From contig MWTB01000004.1 of the NCBI GenBank assembly GCA_002050275.1, positions 1 to 64,000 on the forward strand: a DNA stretch of 64,000 nt. The letters are read 5' to 3'. A program made the position numbers and the translations under genes. This document shows positions 17,641 to 26,676 of this stretch, piece by piece. The notes under the pieces are model-generated. The model saw only the letters and a program-made list of their open reading frames with translations. It did not search any database and was not told the DNA's origin. This DNA comes from Anaerolineae bacterium UTCFX1. GTDB taxonomy: Bacteria > Chloroflexota > Anaerolineae > Anaerolineales > Villigracilaceae. Positions within the stretch are counted from its first letter, which is position 1. Each line of letters starts with the position of its first letter.

Positions 17641-19179
17641 ATGTCGTCAAAATCTCTCGCGCTGTTCCTATTTACTTTCCTTCTGGGAAGTTGTTCGCCG
17701 GCGATCATCGCGCCGTCAACGCCGACTCAGTTTGCGGCGTCAACGCCAACACCGTCCCCGCTCCCGCCAACGCCGACGAGCGCGCCTCCGCGAATAATTA
17801 ATCCCTTAACGGGCTTGCGCGTTCAAGACCCCGCTCTGCTCGATCTGCCCGCCTTGCTCGTCTCGATCTCGCATTTTCCGGTCACAGCGCGCCCGCAGGC
17901 GGGCTTGTCGTTTTCACCGCTCGTGTTTGAAATCTACATCACCGAAGGCGCGACGCGTTTCCTTACAACCTTCTACGGCGAATACCCCGCGCCCGAAGCG
18001 CCAGTTGTTGGCGGATGCGAAACGCGGCGCGAAATCTTCATGCAAACCGGTCTCATTTTAGGCGGTCGAATCTGGCTGGACTCGAATCAAAATAACCTGC
18101 TCGACGCATGGGAACGCGGCGTAGGCGGCGTGTGCGTAAACTTATTTAACGCACATCAAGACTTCATTCAGCAGACGACGACCGACAGCAACGGTTACTA
18201 CGGTTTCAACCTTGATGCCGGAACGTATTTCATCGAGGTCGAAAAAGCCCCGCAGTTGGAGTTTGCGCAAAAAAGCACCGGAACCGAGAATCAAAGCAAC
18301 GCTGTAAACCCAGCCTCGGGACGATCTGACGCGGCGTATATCGCGTCCTCATATCTCTCTTTAGACGTAGGCTTGATTCAGTCGAGCGTTGTTCCCCCAC
18401 CGGAGTCTCTTCCCGATCCTAAAATAGGTCCCATCCGCTCCGGGCGTCTCGTGTACGCAGATATCGCCGCTATGTTCACTAACTCATGCTTAATCTACGC
18501 ATTCGCCTCGCCGGAAGTGTTGTCTGAATTGCCGCATTGCGTATTCGTCACGCACGATATTCAAGGCGGCGGTTATATGTATGGCATTGACGATATGTTT
18601 GCCGCCGCGCGCAATTACAAGAATCCGAAAATCACAATTGATTATGCGAGCAACATATTTTCAGACGAGCCGCCCGCAGGGGGCGCGCCCGCATCAAAAT
18701 TGCACGTTTATATCGCTTACTTGAATCAATCAGGCTGGGAGTATGACGCGCTTTCGCAAAGTTACTGGCGCTTCGTAGATAACGCGGATTTCGATATGGC
18801 GGGCGTCTTACATCCCGAAGTGGACAGACTCACCGGTCGTCAATTACAGTTCGAAAATGTGATCGTTCTATTTGCAAAGCACGATGTTATTTCTCCAACC
18901 AATTTAGACATTCATCTGGAAGGCGGTCTAAGCGGCGACGCGCTTCTATTCCGCGATGGGTTGAAATACAATATCCGCTGGAGCGCTCAACTCAGCGAAG
19001 AAGAAATGCAAATTGGATTTCGCAGACCGCTTCGGTTTCTGTATGCGGAGGAAGATCAATTATTTCCGCTCAAGCCCGGTCAGACGTGGATCATCGTCGT
19101 CACGCCGGAAACCACCGTAACAGAGCGAACGCCGGGCAAATGGCTGCTGAACTTCGCGCAACCTAAAGGGGCAAAATAG
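17641..19179 (+). CDS. DUF3048-type lipoprotein interrupted by an SdrD-B-like domain
   Basis: 512-aa lipoprotein (lipobox LGSC, Cys18), then a Pro/Thr-rich linker to about 50. The DUF3048 (YerB-like) N-terminal part begins at INPLTGLRVQDPALL (53-67). At about 139-246 a Cna-B/SdrD-B-type domain intervenes, recognisable from IWLDSNQNNLLDAWERGVGG and the TDSNGYYGF signature. DUF3048 then resumes (IGPIRSGRLVYADIAAMF) and its C-terminal half includes HPEVDRLTGRQLQFENVIVL. DUF3048 proteins are extracellular and of unknown function. The ATG abuts the HIT stop codon. Confidence 0.78.
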   Translation: MSSKSLALFLFTFLLGSCSPAIIAPSTPTQFAASTPTPSPLPPTPTSAPPRIINPLTGLRVQDPALLDLPALLVSISHFPVTARPQAGLSFSPLVFEIYITEGATRFLTTFYGEYPAPEAPVVGGCETRREIFMQTGLILGGRIWLDSNQNNLLDAWERGVGGVCVNLFNAHQDFIQQTTTDSNGYYGFNLDAGTYFIEVEKAPQLEFAQKSTGTENQSNAVNPASGRSDAAYIASSYLSLDVGLIQSSVVPPPESLPDPKIGPIRSGRLVYADIAAMFTNSCLIYAFASPEVLSELPHCVFVTHDIQGGGYMYGIDDMFAAARNYKNPKITIDYASNIFSDEPPAGGAPASKLHVYIAYLNQSGWEYDALSQSYWRFVDNADFDMAGVLHPEVDRLTGRQLQFENVIVLFAKHDVISPTNLDIHLEGGLSGDALLFRDGLKYNIRWSAQLSEEEMQIGFRRPLRFLYAEEDQLFPLKPGQTWIIVVTPETTVTERTPGKWLLNFAQPKGAK

Positions 19180-19195
19180 TTTCAGCAGGTTAGCT

Positions 19196-21370
19196 TTACC
19201 TGATCAATACGCCGAGATGATTCGCCACCGCGCGCTCTCGCCCAGGGATATTCTCATCCATCAACTTGTTCACCGCGCGCGGATTGCCGCTTACGTCACG
19301 AACGATCATCGCTGAAGAGCCGCCGCCGTCAAGGCTTATGCCGGTGTACACACCATAGGAGAGAAGAATATCCGCTGCTTCAGGAAAGGTTGCCCCTTCG
19401 CTGAATTCGCGTCCATCTATCGTCGCCATCACCAGATAACGTCCGTTCTGGTTCGCGCCGATCACAGTGCGCGGGTTTCGACTCATCGCCTCCAATGAAG
19501 TCACCCTCTTGCCCTTCGTGATTAAATATCTATCGCCGGTAATCGCATTGAAGACAGGTCCCACGGGCGCATCGAACGAGATGATATTCTTCTGATTGAT
19601 ATATAAGACGGGTCGCCCGGGTGATTTGGTCGAATACTGAGTCCCACGCGAAGCCGCCATGCCTACAAGGCGAAGCGGCTCTCCGCCATCGGGGCAAAAT
19701 GAAGCGGGGGGAAACGTCGTTGGATCAAGATAGTAAAATCCGTCCGCATTGATTGCAATATCCAACTTATTCTTCTGCAGAAATTTCGAAGTCGTCATCG
19801 CGCACAGAAACGGATCGGCTTTGCGCAAAGGCGGCGTGACGAGGAATTCAAACGTTGCGGCTTTCAAATCTATCACCAGCCCGTGCGAAACCAGCCGATT
19901 AGGCGTTAATTGTATCTTACGGTAGTAGGTTACGCCTGAGAATAATTTCTGCATAGCGACGGCTGGCGCTTTGCCAACGCTTTTGAGGTATGCACCAGAT
20001 GCCCAGCCGGTGAAACCATCCACTTTTCGGATTCTCCGCCAGTTGCCGTCAGCCGTAGACTCAAGCTGTTCCACGCTCTCGGCGTTCATTAAGTGACCGA
20101 TTGATTTGTGCTGCGCGCCGGGACCTTCGCGAACATTCAGCGCGCTTGCCGTTACTTGAAACCATTCATACACTTCTTCCGCAACAGGCGGCGGCGCTTC
20201 GGTCGGCTCGAAAAATTTCTTAGACGACCAGCCCGTCAGCCCGTCGTAGTTTCGCTTGATTTGATACCACTGCCCATCTTCAGAAATAGAAAGTCTCTGC
20301 GCTACCTCATTTCGATATAACAAGCCGATTGAGGGAAAGCCTGTGCTGGGTCCTTCGCGGACATTTAATGCGGAAGCAGTCACTCTAAGCCATACTTCCG
20401 TTGGAGGCGGTTCAGGCGTAGGCGGTTCAGGCGTAGGCGGTTCAGGCGTAGGCGGCTCAGGCGTAGGCGGCTCAGGCGTAGGCGGAGTAGTCGCCGCAAG
20501 ATAATGCTTAGACGACCAGCCTATTAATTGATCCGACTCGCGCAAGATTTGAATCCAGCTTCCGTCAGCAGATTCGGAAACCTTCTTCACTACTTCATTT
20601 TGTTTCAACAAACCTATCACGCCATAATTCGTCCCCGGTCCAGAGCGCACATTGAGAGCCGAGGCGGTTACTTTATACCAAATCGGCTCCGCCGGAGGAG
20701 GCGGCGGAGGCGGAGTTGAACCTAATTTAAAGCGGCGACGGAATTCCGCCAAATCGCCGTTAAAATAATTTAGATCAATGCGCGAACTCTCAACGCCGTA
20801 TAACGCGCCATCGCCTCTATCGGTATATTGCCAGAATAACCACTCGTTAACGCTCCAGGGTTTGGGAACGAGGGGCGTGGTCGTTCCATAATTAGCGATC
20901 CACAATGGGTATTGGCGGAAATATTGGAGATCCGCCGCGCCGCTCGGCGCGTTCGCCAACCAATAATAGTAAGCGGTATAGATCGCAATCTCATGCTTGC
21001 CCACGCGAGATTTAAGCCGCTCTAAGAAAGTTTTCCAATGTTTCCAGCCGGCATATGCGCCGCCGTACGCTTCTTCGAAGTCTGCAAATAGCGGCAATTC
21101 CCCAAAATCGCCGTCAAAAGCAGAGAACCATAAATCGGCTTGAATTTTAGGCTCAATGCGGCTGTCATAAAACCAATACGATCCGCGCGGCAATCCTGCC
21201 GTCTTAGAATTACTCCAATTTGTCTTGAAATCCGAATCGATCCATGTATTCTGCCCCGACCGAATGATCACATATCCCGCAGAGCGGCTCATCTTAACAA
21301 AGTCAATTCCCTGCGGCGTACTGTTATCGTCTTGATAAAAACTAACGTCAGGTCCAATCAAGTTTGCCAC
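19196..21370 (-). CDS. GH25-like lysozyme domain, three SH3 domains and a phosphodiester-glycosidase (DUF2233) domain
   Basis: 724-aa multidomain cell-wall protein. Residues about 5-215 resemble GH25 muramidases (start GPDVSFYQ, FADFEE with acidic catalytic candidates, LWIANYG, WQYTDRG). Three bacterial SH3 domains follow, each with TASALNVR.GP. Two are separated by a five-copy PTPEP linker. The C-terminal 260 residues match the NAGPA/DUF2233 fold (INADGFYY, SLDGGGSSAMIVR). A GTG start with GGAGG eight bases upstream is used. No signal peptide or lipobox is present and no upstream in-frame start adds one, so the export route is unclear. It is convergent with the DUF3048 gene. Confidence 0.82.
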   Translation of the reverse strand: MANLIGPDVSFYQDDNSTPQGIDFVKMSRSAGYVIIRSGQNTWIDSDFKTNWSNSKTAGLPRGSYWFYDSRIEPKIQADLWFSAFDGDFGELPLFADFEEAYGGAYAGWKHWKTFLERLKSRVGKHEIAIYTAYYYWLANAPSGAADLQYFRQYPLWIANYGTTTPLVPKPWSVNEWLFWQYTDRGDGALYGVESSRIDLNYFNGDLAEFRRRFKLGSTPPPPPPPAEPIWYKVTASALNVRSGPGTNYGVIGLLKQNEVVKKVSESADGSWIQILRESDQLIGWSSKHYLAATTPPTPEPPTPEPPTPEPPTPEPPTPEPPPTEVWLRVTASALNVREGPSTGFPSIGLLYRNEVAQRLSISEDGQWYQIKRNYDGLTGWSSKKFFEPTEAPPPVAEEVYEWFQVTASALNVREGPGAQHKSIGHLMNAESVEQLESTADGNWRRIRKVDGFTGWASGAYLKSVGKAPAVAMQKLFSGVTYYRKIQLTPNRLVSHGLVIDLKAATFEFLVTPPLRKADPFLCAMTTSKFLQKNKLDIAINADGFYYLDPTTFPPASFCPDGGEPLRLVGMAASRGTQYSTKSPGRPVLYINQKNIISFDAPVGPVFNAITGDRYLITKGKRVTSLEAMSRNPRTVIGANQNGRYLVMATIDGREFSEGATFPEAADILLSYGVYTGISLDGGGSSAMIVRDVSGNPRAVNKLMDENIPGRERAVANHLGVLIR
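20406..20480. repeat. five tandem copies of a 15-bp unit in the GH25 gene
   Basis: The unit GGCGGTTCAGGCGTA (last two copies with C for the second T) repeats five times without gaps. It encodes PTPEP on the minus strand, forming a Pro-rich linker whose length can vary by slippage. Confidence 0.95.
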
Positions 21371-21449
21371 GTCTGCCTCCTCCGAAGATTAGGGAATATT
21401 TTACCAGCGAAGCGCCGTCTAAACCGAAGCGAATCATAAAAGTTCCCTG

Positions 21450-21455
21450 TATAAT
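21450..21455 (+). promoter_or_regulatory. -10 box TATAAT, leaderless start of first LysM-M23 lipoprotein
   Basis: TATAAT ends 7 bases before ATG at 21463. There is no Shine-Dalgarno. Confidence 0.65.
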
Positions 21456-21462
21456 CGCACGC

Positions 21463-23028
21463 ATGAATTATCGCATTATTTCCTATTTTCTACTCGTTCT
21501 TCTACTCGCCGCCTGCGCCCCTAACTCCTCAGCGGCTTATCCTACATACGATCCCTTCGTGTCGGTAAGCGACGAGACCTCCACGGCTGAATCAATTCAC
21601 GTCCAACCAACCGCCACGCCCGCGCGCCCCACGCCCACGCGCGCGCCGATCTCCGTGAAAATTCCCACGCGAATTTCAAATTCTCCCCTCGGCGCGCCAA
21701 CGCCCGATGTGCCGCATCCGCTCCCGCCGCCGCGTGAATACGTTGATCAATACGCTATTCAGTACGGCGACACGCTGGAAAGCATCGCTAAAAAATACGG
21801 CGTTACACTCGAAGCGTTAATGCAGGCGAACGGTCTAAATGAAACGTCTATTTTGACGATTGGACAGATGATTGATATTCCCCCTGTTCAAATTGACCCG
21901 GCGCCCGGTTCATCCTTCAAATTAATTCCCGATTCAGAGCTGGTCTACGGACCCGCCAGCGCCGGCTTTGATCTCGAAGCGTTCGCAGAAAGAAAAGGCG
22001 GATATCTTAGCGGCTACGCGCAGGATGTAAGCGGAGCTTACCTGAGCGGCGCACAAATTATCATGCGCGTCGCGCAGAATTACTCGGTTAATCCGCGCCT
22101 GTTGACGGCTATTCTTGAGTATCGCAGCGGCTGGGTCACTAACCCCGCCCCGCTAAATACGGATTACCCAATGGGCTACCACGATGACTATTATGCGGGG
22201 TTATATCGTCAAACCGCATGGGCGGCGGATAATTTGAATCGCGGCTATTATTTGTGGCGCGTCAATGCGCTCGGCGCTTTACCGCTCAATGACGGAACCT
22301 ACGCACCGATGGACGCTACTATCAACGCTGGCACCGCGGGCGTGCAATATTTCTTCTCTTTATTCAACAATCGCAACGTTTGGGATTACGATGTAAGTCA
22401 ACTCGGATTCTTCCAGACCTATAATTTACTCTTCGGTTATCCGTTCGACTACGATATTTCGCCGCTTGTCCCCGCTAATTTAACGCAACCGGCTATGCAA
22501 CTTCCCTTCGAACATGGGACAACCTGGTCGTTTACGGGCGGACCGCACGGCGGCTGGGATAACGGTTCTGCGTGGGCGGCGTTAGATTTCGCGCCGCCGG
22601 GCGGAGGAGCGGGCTGTTCGCCCAATGAAGCATGGGATGTCTCTGTAGCGGACGGGCTCATCGTTCGCGCGGAGAACGGCGCAGTAGTTCAGGATCTAGA
22701 CAACGACGGCTACGAACAGACTGGCTGGACAATCCTGTATATGCACGTTGAATCGCGTGATCGTGTGCAGCCAGGAACCTATCTTTACGCCGGCGAACGC
22801 ATCGGACATCCATCTTGCGAAGGCGGCCTCTCCAACGCCACGCATCTCCATCTAGCGCGACGCTACAACGGCGAATGGATCGCGGCTGATGGAAACCTGC
22901 CCTTCAATCTCGACGGCTGGGCGTCAAGCGGCGACGGCGTCGTCTATAATGGTTGGCTGACGCGCGATGCGGTCGTTCTTCAAGCCGAAGAAGGCGTGTT
23001 CGAAGGCGTTAATCAAATTTCGCGATGA
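21463..23028 (+). CDS. LysM-M23 lipoprotein, paralog 1
   Basis: 521-aa lipoprotein (lipobox LAAC, Cys18) with a Pro/Thr linker, one LysM domain at 96-141 (YGDTLESIAKKYGV), a middle helical domain at about 155-335 and a C-terminal M23-type peptidase domain. The M23 metal/catalytic residues are visible: His362 in GGPHGGW, Asp375 in LDFAPP, His428 in LYMHVE and the pair His461/His463 in THLHLAR. The middle domain contains NPRLLTAILEYRSGWV, which recalls lysozyme-like SLT folds, but no certain catalytic Glu can be assigned. Likely cleaves peptide cross-links in peptidoglycan. First of three tandem paralogs; the in-frame extension upstream of 21463 lacks coding character. Confidence 0.85.
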   Translation: MNYRIISYFLLVLLLAACAPNSSAAYPTYDPFVSVSDETSTAESIHVQPTATPARPTPTRAPISVKIPTRISNSPLGAPTPDVPHPLPPPREYVDQYAIQYGDTLESIAKKYGVTLEALMQANGLNETSILTIGQMIDIPPVQIDPAPGSSFKLIPDSELVYGPASAGFDLEAFAERKGGYLSGYAQDVSGAYLSGAQIIMRVAQNYSVNPRLLTAILEYRSGWVTNPAPLNTDYPMGYHDDYYAGLYRQTAWAADNLNRGYYLWRVNALGALPLNDGTYAPMDATINAGTAGVQYFFSLFNNRNVWDYDVSQLGFFQTYNLLFGYPFDYDISPLVPANLTQPAMQLPFEHGTTWSFTGGPHGGWDNGSAWAALDFAPPGGGAGCSPNEAWDVSVADGLIVRAENGAVVQDLDNDGYEQTGWTILYMHVESRDRVQPGTYLYAGERIGHPSCEGGLSNATHLHLARRYNGEWIAADGNLPFNLDGWASSGDGVVYNGWLTRDAVVLQAEEGVFEGVNQISR

Positions 23029-23114
23029 TGCCGTTGTGCTTCTCTCAACATATAACCGACTCTGACGCCTCCCCTATCCGCCTTACATGCGCCAAAGTCC
23101 ATTGCTATTAAAGG

Positions 23115-23120
23115 TATAAT
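23115..23120 (+). promoter_or_regulatory. -10 box TATAAT, leaderless start of second LysM-M23 lipoprotein
   Basis: TATAAT ends 7 bases before ATG at 23128, the same geometry as at the first paralog. Confidence 0.65.
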
Positions 23121-23127
23121 TTTCTTT

Positions 23128-24738
23128 ATGAAACGCGTCACAACGCTTCTTATGCTGACGGCTTTTCTGCTTTCCTCATGCGGCACAAGCGCACCCTCGC
23201 TTTGGGGGCAGTATATGACTCCAACGCCTGCCGGCGGAATTCCCGCTATAGCAACCTCATCCGCCGGGACGCCGCTTGCCCAATCGGTCGCAATAAACGA
23301 GTCGGCAAACGAGCAGATCGCCCTGCCGACGCCAACGGCGACTTCCTCTCCGCCAGATTTCTTCGTCACGCAATTCGCTCCAACTCCAACAATGAGTCCG
23401 CCGCCCGTTGCAACCGAATCGATCTTCTATTACGCGCAAAATGGCGACTGGCTTCCTGCCGTAGCGCGCAGATTCAACGTCGAAACGGCTGAAATCACGT
23501 CGCCCAAACTCCTCCCCGCTAGCGGGCTGCTCGCCGCCGGCACGCTGCTGATCATTCCTGATCGCGCAGATATACTCACGCCATCCACATCGGCAACGCA
23601 ACTCATTCCCGACAGCGAAGTCGTCTTCTCCGCTAGCGCGATAAATTTTGATATTGCTGGATATGTAAAAGACGCAGGGGGATATTTATCCACCTATCGC
23701 GAATATCTCAACTCAACCGCATGGACAACCGGCGCGGCAGAAATTGAGCGCATCTCATATGAAAACTCGATCAATCCGCGCCTGTTGCTTGCCATTCTCG
23801 ACTATGAAGCTAATTGGGTGCGCGGCGAACCTGAGAATGAATTCCGCAAAAACTATCCGCTCGGTTACGAGAATTATCACAACAAGGGTCTATATCAGCA
23901 GTTGGCATGGGCAATCAATCAACTCTCTACAGGATATTACGGTTGGCGCACAGGGACGATCTCCAGCGTCACCTTTAATGACAGGACAACGTATCAACTC
24001 GCTCCATCGCTCAACGCCGGCACAGTCGCTATCATGATCTACTTCGCTCAACTCCATAGTCAAAATGAATGGTTGAGGATCATGGATCCCAACAGCGGAT
24101 TCGCTTCATTCTACGCAAACATGTTCGGCTCTCCATGGGTACGCGTGGAAGCATTTGGCCCGATCTTCCCGCCCACGCTCATTCAACCGGAGATGATCCT
24201 CCCTTTTGACATTGGCGCAAACTGGGCGTTCACCGGCGGACCGCACGGCGCGTGGGAAAGTTACGGTCCGCTCGCCGCGATAGATTTCGCTCCCGCCGCC
24301 GATAAAAGCGGCTGCACAAAATCAAACAACCGCGTCCTTGCCATCGCTCCGGGGCTGGTCATCCGTTCAGAGAAAGGGATCGTTGTGATAGACCTCGATG
24401 GCGACGGTCAGGAACAAACCGGATGGAATATTCTCTATCTACACGTTGCCGAACGAGGTCGAATCGCACAAGGCAAATGGGTAGATCAAAACGAACCCAT
24501 TGGCTATCCCTCCTGCGAAGGCGGAGTCGCCACCGGTACACATGTGCACATTGCCCGAAAATATAACGGCGAATGGATCACGGTTGACGGACCTACTCCG
24601 TGGGTGATGAGCGGCTGGACCGTCGTCGCCGGAGACCGACCATATCAAGGCAAACTTGTGCAAGACGAACGCGCGATCACAGCGGATGTGAACGGTCAAG
24701 CGAAGTCGCGGATCGTACGTACGGACAGCGATGATTAA
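23128..24738 (+). CDS. LysM-M23 lipoprotein, paralog 2
   Basis: 536-aa lipoprotein (LSSC lipobox) with the same order as its neighbours: linker, LysM (AQNGDWLPAVARRFNV, quite degenerate), middle domain and M23 domain. The metal ligands are conserved: His in GGPHGAW, Asp in AIDFAP, His in LYLHVA and THVHIARKYNGEW. The middle domain again has NPRLLLAILDYEANWV and LNAGTVAIMIYF. Separate leaderless promoter, then an 8-base overlap with paralog 3, so paralogs 2 and 3 form an operon. Sequence differences from paralog 1 are spread throughout, indicating an old duplication. Confidence 0.85.
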   Translation: MKRVTTLLMLTAFLLSSCGTSAPSLWGQYMTPTPAGGIPAIATSSAGTPLAQSVAINESANEQIALPTPTATSSPPDFFVTQFAPTPTMSPPPVATESIFYYAQNGDWLPAVARRFNVETAEITSPKLLPASGLLAAGTLLIIPDRADILTPSTSATQLIPDSEVVFSASAINFDIAGYVKDAGGYLSTYREYLNSTAWTTGAAEIERISYENSINPRLLLAILDYEANWVRGEPENEFRKNYPLGYENYHNKGLYQQLAWAINQLSTGYYGWRTGTISSVTFNDRTTYQLAPSLNAGTVAIMIYFAQLHSQNEWLRIMDPNSGFASFYANMFGSPWVRVEAFGPIFPPTLIQPEMILPFDIGANWAFTGGPHGAWESYGPLAAIDFAPAADKSGCTKSNNRVLAIAPGLVIRSEKGIVVIDLDGDGQEQTGWNILYLHVAERGRIAQGKWVDQNEPIGYPSCEGGVATGTHVHIARKYNGEWITVDGPTPWVMSGWTVVAGDRPYQGKLVQDERAITADVNGQAKSRIVRTDSDD

Positions 24739-26203
24739 CGTAAAAAAAACAGCGCGCCTTTTCAACCCGCTCTTCATCTTGTGCGCATTGACCTTCTCTT
24801 CTTGCGCGCCGCGCGAGGCAAACACTGCCATAAGAACGATGATTACGCCTCTCGCGCCGACGGCGTTTCCCGCGCCAACGTCAGGCAGACCCCAGTACGC
24901 GCCCGGCGAACTTGTGGACTACATCGCCCAAAATGGCGACACGCTCCCCGCGTTAGCACAACGATTCAATACATCGGTAGAAGAGATTTTTCAAGCGAAT
25001 CCGATCATCCCACGCAATGCGACTACCATGCCCGTCGGCTTACCGATGAGAATTCCCATTTATTATCTTCCGTTATGGGGTCTCGCCTATCAAAGCCTTC
25101 CCGACTCAGCGTTTATCAACGGTCCCGCGCAGATCGGATTCAATACTAGCGCGTTCCTTGCTTCTACCGACGGGTGGTTAAAGAACTATCGAGTATACGC
25201 CGGCGAAAAATCTCGCAATGGAGCCGAAATGGTAGAGTACGTCGCCGTCAATTACAGCGTCAGTCCGCGGCTGTTGCTTGCCATTCTTGAATATCAAACC
25301 GGCGCGCTCACTCAGCCCGACCCTCCCAGTCAGAAATTCGCGCTTGGTTTTCGCCGCGCATATTACGATACGCCCTACCTTCAACTGATCATCGCAGCAA
25401 ACACTTTAAATAACGGTTACTACGGCTGGCGCAATGGAACGCTTACAGAATTCGAACTGCCCGATGGTTCCATCACCCGCCCCGACCCGTGGCAAAACGC
25501 AGGTTCGGTCGCGCTTCAATATTATTTCTCACGGACTCAAACCGGGCAGGCTTATCTCGCTTCCATTGGACCGGACGGACTCGCTCATACGTACGCAACA
25601 TTCTTCGGCGACCCGCGGCTAGACGCATCCATCGGCATTCCGGGCAGTTTGCAACAACCATCGCTCCGCTTCCCCTTCCTTGCGGGACACATTTGGGCAT
25701 ACACCAGCGGGCCGCATACAGGCTGGGGCTCCGGCGAACCATACGCCGCGCTCGACTTTGCGCCCGCGTCAGATGTAACAGGTTGCTACACAGTGGCGCG
25801 CGATCTATTCTCTACCGCAATGGCAGACGGCCTCATCGTTCGCGCAGATGTAGACGGCGTGATCGTTGACCTTGATAAGGACGGCGACGAACGCACCGGC
25901 TGGGTCTTATACTATTTACACACAGCCGCAGACTCGCGCATCATAGTCGGGAAAGAAGTAAAGGCGGGCGATCCGATCGGCTATCCATCTTGCGAGGGCG
26001 GCTCGGCAACGGGAACGCACATTCATATAGCGCGAAAATACAACGGCGAATGGATCTCCGCCAACGGTCCGCTTGCGTTCGATTTGGAAGGCTGGGTCGC
26101 CGGCGGAGAAGAACGCGCCGGCACGCTCACGCGCGGCGCGCAGACGGTCATCGCGTGCGATTGCTCAGACTTTAGAACGCGTATCGCATCTGAATTACGC
26201 TAA
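24731..26203 (+). CDS. LysM-M23 lipoprotein, paralog 3
   Basis: 490-aa lipoprotein (FSSC lipobox) and the shortest of the three. LysM at about 61-108 (AQNGDTLPALAQRFNTS), middle domain with SPRLLLAILEYQTGAL, and M23 domain with His in SGPHTGW, Asp in ALDFAP, His in YYLHTA and THIHIARKYNGEW. Its ATG overlaps the last 8 bases of paralog 2, implying coupled translation. It ends 2 bases before the convergent osmC-like stop. The shared GEWI sequence after HxH in all three is outside the usual M23 core and may define this subfamily. Confidence 0.85.
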   Translation: MINVKKTARLFNPLFILCALTFSSCAPREANTAIRTMITPLAPTAFPAPTSGRPQYAPGELVDYIAQNGDTLPALAQRFNTSVEEIFQANPIIPRNATTMPVGLPMRIPIYYLPLWGLAYQSLPDSAFINGPAQIGFNTSAFLASTDGWLKNYRVYAGEKSRNGAEMVEYVAVNYSVSPRLLLAILEYQTGALTQPDPPSQKFALGFRRAYYDTPYLQLIIAANTLNNGYYGWRNGTLTEFELPDGSITRPDPWQNAGSVALQYYFSRTQTGQAYLASIGPDGLAHTYATFFGDPRLDASIGIPGSLQQPSLRFPFLAGHIWAYTSGPHTGWGSGEPYAALDFAPASDVTGCYTVARDLFSTAMADGLIVRADVDGVIVDLDKDGDERTGWVLYYLHTAADSRIIVGKEVKAGDPIGYPSCEGGSATGTHIHIARKYNGEWISANGPLAFDLEGWVAGGEERAGTLTRGAQTVIACDCSDFRTRIASELR

Positions 26204-26205
26204 CC

Positions 26206-26676
26206 TTATCGCTCTGTCGCATTCCGCCACACACCTTGATGCGTCAAATATGCGTCGGCGTCTTCTTCATAGATCTCATATCTCAATTCTATCGGAAAGG
26301 CTTGCTCAAGCATGGCTTGCGCCGGACAATACTTCGTAGCGGTCAACTCAATCGCGCGCAACACAGCGCTCTCATCAATTTGCCTGCCAACGATCGCAAA
26401 GAGAACTTCTACGCGCGTAAATACTTTCGGATGCTCAGAAGCGCGCGATCCATCAAAGCGCGTTTCAAAACGGGTCACTTGTTGCCGCTTTTTCTGCAAG
26501 ATCGCCATCACATCCATAGCCTGACAGCCAATCAGCCCCAGCGCAATCAACTCCATAGGGCGAATCCCCTCCGCTGTCTCTTCAAGCGGCGCACCCGCGC
26601 TCATCCGAATCGGAAGCCCAGACGAACCAGCGCCGATAAATTCCATTCCAGTTTGCCAATTAAGTTTAACGTTCAC
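26206..26676 (-). CDS. OsmC family peroxiredoxin-like protein
   Basis: 156-aa cytosolic thiol peroxidase-like protein. The two family cysteines are present, one in LGLIGCQAMDVMAIL and one in KYCPAQAML; together they reduce organic hydroperoxides in OsmC/Ohr relatives. The start is GTG at 26676, which overlaps the stop of the upstream thioredoxin gene as GTGA and has GGAGG four bases before it; the longer reading from 26742 lies inside that gene. Coupling to a thioredoxin-fold gene suggests a shared role in thiol redox or oxidant defence. Confidence 0.88.
   Translation of the reverse strand: MNVKLNWQTGMEFIGAGSSGLPIRMSAGAPLEETAEGIRPMELIALGLIGCQAMDVMAILQKKRQQVTRFETRFDGSRASEHPKVFTRVEVLFAIVGRQIDESAVLRAIELTATKYCPAQAMLEQAFPIELRYEIYEEDADAYLTHQGVWRNATER

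Noticed and set aside
20406..20480. Short tandem repeats that might be a CRISPR array
   Set aside because: The 15-bp units abut with no spacers and encode a PTPEP linker inside an intact gene.
21364..21462. Start of the first M23 lipoprotein at 21364
   Set aside because: The lipobox and signal sequence start at 21463, 7 bases after TATAAT; the upstream part overlaps the divergent GTG start of the GH25 gene.
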